Shown: positions 61,339 through 64,000 of the stretch, in pieces
How the letters are laid out: each line of letters starts with the position of its first letter
Position numbering within the stretch: the stretch's first letter is position 1
Source of the DNA: Pseudomonas sp. Au-Pse12
Lineage (GTDB): Bacteria > Pseudomonadota > Gammaproteobacteria > Pseudomonadales > Pseudomonadaceae
Length of the DNA stretch: 64,000 bases
Reading direction: 5' to 3'
Assembly (NCBI RefSeq): GCF_021341665.1
Contig: NZ_JAJTTH010000010.1
Span: forward strand, 186,001-250,000
Translations under genes and position numbers: made by a program
The notes under the pieces: generated by a model
Database searches by the model: none
What the model was told of the DNA's origin: nothing
The model's input: only the letters and a program-made list of their open reading frames with translations

Positions 61339-62093
61339 GGCTTTCTCCGAAGCGTTGCAAGGCGCTGCATAAGGCTGTTGACCGACCTTTCAGGCTGCGC
61401 GGGCCGGCTTGTTTTTATGGGGTTGTGCCGGTGTTGCGGTACTCCAGCAAGGCTCCGTGGTGGACCTTGGTTGACGCAATGGCTAACCGGGCACGGGGAG
61501 GGCAAAAGCAGGTTGCATGCCAGGAGCGTGCTGTGTCGGCGGGCGTCGGGAGGGGCGATGACGGCGGCTGTGGGTCGTGGTCGAGAGTGATCGCGGGGTG
61601 GCGCGAGGGGCTGGTTCGGGGCGTGAAAAAAACGCTGCACGGCCCATGGGGCATGGTCTTGACCTGGATCAATGGAATTGTTTTTGGGTGTTTTTGGGAT
61701 GGCGAAACAGGGTGTTTTTTTATGATTTTTTATTGGTTTTTTTGAGTAAAAAATAATTGAAAAAGGCTGTAATTTTTCAAGGTCGCGTTCGGCGCCTGAA
61801 CAATTCAAGCACATTTCTTGAAAGCGTGTTTTATAGCAATAAGTTGTTATTTATTAAGGGTTATTTGCTAAATATGCTGATTTTTTGGTCTTTTTTGACT
61901 GTTACAAAACTGCACGGGCGTGGCGCTAATCAGTAAAAATGCATCGAAAATACTCACTTTTTTATTGGGTAAAAATCAATTGACAATTCATGTAATAGTT
62001 ATGATTTTAGATTTAAGCGTTCGCCCACCGATTGTGGTGGGACGTTCTTGTTCTGGTGCGGTTGCCCAGTGATCTGGCAAGCAGGTGAATGGC
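61339..62093. promoter_or_regulatory. 755-bp AT-rich divergent control region
   Basis: No convincing gene. From about 61670 to 62015 the sequence is strikingly AT-rich (runs of T and A), unlike the rest of the window. It holds inverted repeats TTCAAG-N7-CTTGAA (61804-61822) and CCCACC-N6-GGTGGG (62024-62041), and a TTGACA (61980-61985). These could serve the LIV operon to the left and the amidase gene to the right, probably under the MarR regulator. AT-rich stretches also attract H-NS-like MvaT silencers. Confidence 0.6.
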
Positions 62094-63206
62094 ATGACAG
62101 TAGTGGTCGAGGAGTTGGCGTTGGGAGGGAGCGGAAGTTCGGTAATGATCAAGGACACCATTGATATTGCCGGCTACCCGACCCGCGCTTCGAGTGAGGC
62201 ATTGGCCGATGCGCCCCCGGCCCTGGAGCATGCTCGGGTGGTCCAGCATCTGTTGGACGCCGGTTGCCGGATCAGCGGAAAAACCAGCCTGCATGAGCTG
62301 GCCTTCGGCACCACCGGCATCAATAGCCGGATCGGCACCGCGCCCAATCCACGTTACCCGGCGCTGATTCCCGGCGGCTCTTCAAGTGGTTCGGCGGCGG
62401 CGGTTGCCGCCGGCCTGTGTGATTTCGCCGTGGGCACCGATACCGGGGGATCAGTGCGGATTCCGGCCGCCTGCTGCGGCATTTTCGGCCTCAAGCCAAG
62501 CTTCGGTCGCATCGATCGTCAAGGCGTCATGCCGCGCCACAGTTCCCTGGATTGCCTGGGGCCGCTGGCGGCCAGCATGGAGCGCCTGATCGAGGCGATG
62601 CAGGCCATGGACCCGAGTTTTTCCTCACTGCCGGCCCCGGGGCCAATACGTATCGGGGTGGTGGCCGTGCAGGCCAAGCAGTCGATTCTGCAGGTAGTCG
62701 AGCGGAGCTTGAACCTGAGCGGATTCGCTCTGGGGGATGTACAGCTGCCAGGCATGGCGAGTGCTTATGACGCCGCCATGGTGGTGATCAATGCGGAAAC
62801 CTGGGCGGCGTGCTCGCACCTGCTGGCCAGCGGTCGGTTGGGGGCCGACGTGGCCGCGCGCTTGCAGGCCGCCAGTCTGACTACCGCCCAGGCGCTGCAT
62901 GAGGCCGAGAAGGTGCGCAGCCTGTTTGTCGCTCAGGTGAATGAAGCCCTGGCGCGCTTTCCGATTCTTGCCTTGCCGACCCTGCCCGATTACCCGCCAG
63001 CGGTGGTGGATGCCGCCGATACCCAGGCCGCCCTGAGCATCAGCGCTCTGGTTCGGCCATTCAATCTTTCCGGTCACCCGGCCCTGAGCATTCCCCTGCA
63101 CTGTGCTTCGGGGCTGCCGGTGGGCCTGCAACTGATTGCCGCCCACGGCGCGGACGAACTGCTGTGCGCAGTCGCCCGTGACTTGGTCCGGCACCTGGAG
63201 GACTGA
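62094..63206 (+). CDS. Amidase-signature enzyme (IacH-like)
   Basis: 370 aa, short for the family. The Ser-cisSer-Lys triad is complete: Lys20 (MIKDTID), cis-Ser in PGGSSSGSAAAVAAG (about 96-98) and nucleophile Ser120 (GTDTGGSVRIPA). ATG 62094 with AGGTGA upstream; a GTG at 62085 is less likely. Hydrolyses an amide bond. It directly precedes the flavoprotein gene, the iacH-iacA order of some indole-acetate clusters. Confidence 0.9.
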   Translation: MTVVVEELALGGSGSSVMIKDTIDIAGYPTRASSEALADAPPALEHARVVQHLLDAGCRISGKTSLHELAFGTTGINSRIGTAPNPRYPALIPGGSSSGSAAAVAAGLCDFAVGTDTGGSVRIPAACCGIFGLKPSFGRIDRQGVMPRHSSLDCLGPLAASMERLIEAMQAMDPSFSSLPAPGPIRIGVVAVQAKQSILQVVERSLNLSGFALGDVQLPGMASAYDAAMVVINAETWAACSHLLASGRLGADVAARLQAASLTTAQALHEAEKVRSLFVAQVNEALARFPILALPTLPDYPPAVVDAADTQAALSISALVRPFNLSGHPALSIPLHCASGLPVGLQLIAAHGADELLCAVARDLVRHLED

Positions 63207-63211
63207 TCCTC

Positions 63212-64000
63212 ATGCCTACTTTGGAGAATCCCATGACTGCGCTTGGCCAGCCGGACCCCTTGCGGTCTTTGCCGATTACCGCTTCTGGCGAATTCCAGCA
63301 ATTGCTGCTGGAGATCCGCCAGCGTGCTCGCAATGAAGAGTTCGATCGACAGAAGTTCATCTCCACGGATGTGATCGAGCGCTTTCGCCAGTTGGGGGTG
63401 TACCGGGCGCTGGTGCCTCGGCGCTTTGGTGGCGACGAGCGCTCGCCGGCCGAGTTTTGCCAGATGGTTGAAGACATCTCGGTGGCCGACGGTTCCGCCG
63501 GTTGGGTCGCCAGCTTTGGCATGAGCCCGGTGTACCTGGCGTCATTGCCGCTGCACACCCTCTCGCAGATCTATGCCGACTCGCCGGACGTGGTGTTTGC
63601 CGGAGGCATCTTTCCGCCGCAGCCGGCGCCCTTTGTCGAAGGCGGGCTGCAGGTAAAGGGGCGCTGGAAATTCTCCAGCGGCTGCATGGGGGCCAGCCTG
63701 ATCGGTGTCGGTATCGCCCCGAAAAGCGGTGAGATGCTGGGCTTGCCCCGCTTGGCGGTGATGCCGAGCAACCAGGTGCGCATCGAGGAAACCTGGGACG
63801 TGGTGGGGCTGGTGGGCACCGGCAGCCACGATGTGGTGGTGGACGACGTCGTGGTGCCAGAGGACTGGACCTTTGTCCGGGGTGGGCCATCGAGCCTCGA
63901 CGAGCCGTTCTTCCGTTACCCGTCGCTGTCGTTCGCCACTCAAGTGCTGTCCGTGGTCGGCCTCGGCGTGGCCCGCGCGGCGCTGGACGAGCTCGGCGGC
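63212..64000 (+). CDS. Acyl-CoA-dehydrogenase-like flavoprotein (IacA-like), cut by window edge
   Basis: 263 codons open to the window end, so the C-terminal half is missing. Acyl-CoA dehydrogenase fold: N-terminal helices (FRQLGVYRALVPRRFGGDE), VADGSAGWVASFGM, then the beta domain with GRWKFSSGCMGAS and VGTGSHDVVVDDVVVP. The latter features fit group D flavin monooxygenases (HsaA/HpaB-like) more than true acyl-CoA dehydrogenases. GGAGG precedes ATG 63212; ATG 63233 also has GGAG. IacA, the first enzyme of indole-3-acetate oxidation, is of this class. Confidence 0.85.
   Translation, partial: MPTLENPMTALGQPDPLRSLPITASGEFQQLLLEIRQRARNEEFDRQKFISTDVIERFRQLGVYRALVPRRFGGDERSPAEFCQMVEDISVADGSAGWVASFGMSPVYLASLPLHTLSQIYADSPDVVFAGGIFPPQPAPFVEGGLQVKGRWKFSSGCMGASLIGVGIAPKSGEMLGLPRLAVMPSNQVRIEETWDVVGLVGTGSHDVVVDDVVVPEDWTFVRGGPSSLDEPFFRYPSLSFATQVLSVVGLGVARAALDELGG

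Noticed and set aside
61425..61745. Plus-strand ORF of about 106 codons in the AT-rich gap
   Set aside because: Composition is erratic (Trp/Phe/Gly-rich end), no ribosome site, and it runs into the AT-rich control region.

Overview
The window is high-GC, gene-dense chromosomal DNA of a fluorescent Pseudomonas, most likely of the P. fluorescens/P. protegens/P. chlororaphis group. The clearest evidence is the block gacA-uvrC-pgsA-tRNA-Gly(GCC) at 52.3-55.6 kb, with gacA using a TTG start. Pseudomonas-type REP hairpins recur between genes, and the gene content fits: HbcR-type ketone-body use, many LysR regulators, and yej-type peptide transport. I see no rRNA, CRISPR array, insertion sequence or intact prophage.

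Left third (0-25 kb): mostly metabolic islands, each with its own regulator. They are LysR plus an FMN alpha-hydroxyacid dehydrogenase; a DAO-type oxidoreductase; a DHA2 drug-type exporter coupled to an HbpS/GlcG-like periplasmic protein, divergent from a LysR; and a VOC protein. From 7.2 to 16.2 kb lies a complete sugar-alcohol locus. Its minus-strand operon encodes an RbsABC-type importer, an SDR, a zinc MDR dehydrogenase, DhaK and DhaL. Divergent from it are an RpiB-like isomerase and a SorC-type regulator. The set matches a tetritol (threitol/erythritol) route: polyol to erythrulose, to erythrulose phosphate, to erythrose 4-phosphate. Next come a TerC/CBS/CorC membrane protein, WecB, a P-loop protein lacking the usual lysine, and a putrescine-type pair (FAD oxidase plus PotF-like binding protein) divergent from a LysR.

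Middle (24-42 kb): a DJ-1/PfpI protein, an orphan RtcB RNA ligase, HicAB with a palindromic operator, and a ridA-iclR-PLP dehydratase-kdgK cluster. I read that cluster as D-glucosaminate to 2-keto-3-deoxygluconate (KDG) to KDPG. A large hybrid histidine kinase follows. The ketone-body operon (GntP-type permease, BdhA, acetoacetyl-CoA synthetase) has a visible sigma-54 promoter and lies just downstream of its likely activator HbcR.

Right third (42-64 kb): yejABEF-type peptide transporter; parvulin; a DAHP synthase preceded by an aromatic-rich leader peptide, an intrinsic terminator and a second aromatic-rich small ORF (a candidate attenuator); nitrilase plus GNAT; a divergent pair of small phage-type regulators with helically phased repeats; gacA-uvrC-pgsA-tRNA-Gly. 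Last comes a locus with a MarR regulator, a LIV-type ABC transporter containing a fused permease-ATPase, a 755-bp AT-rich control region, an amidase, and an acyl-CoA-dehydrogenase-like flavoprotein cut by the window edge. This gene set resembles the start of an iac (indole-3-acetate degradation) cluster.

Basis: all functions are inferred from reading motifs and context. No database search was run, and pathway assignments are hypotheses.
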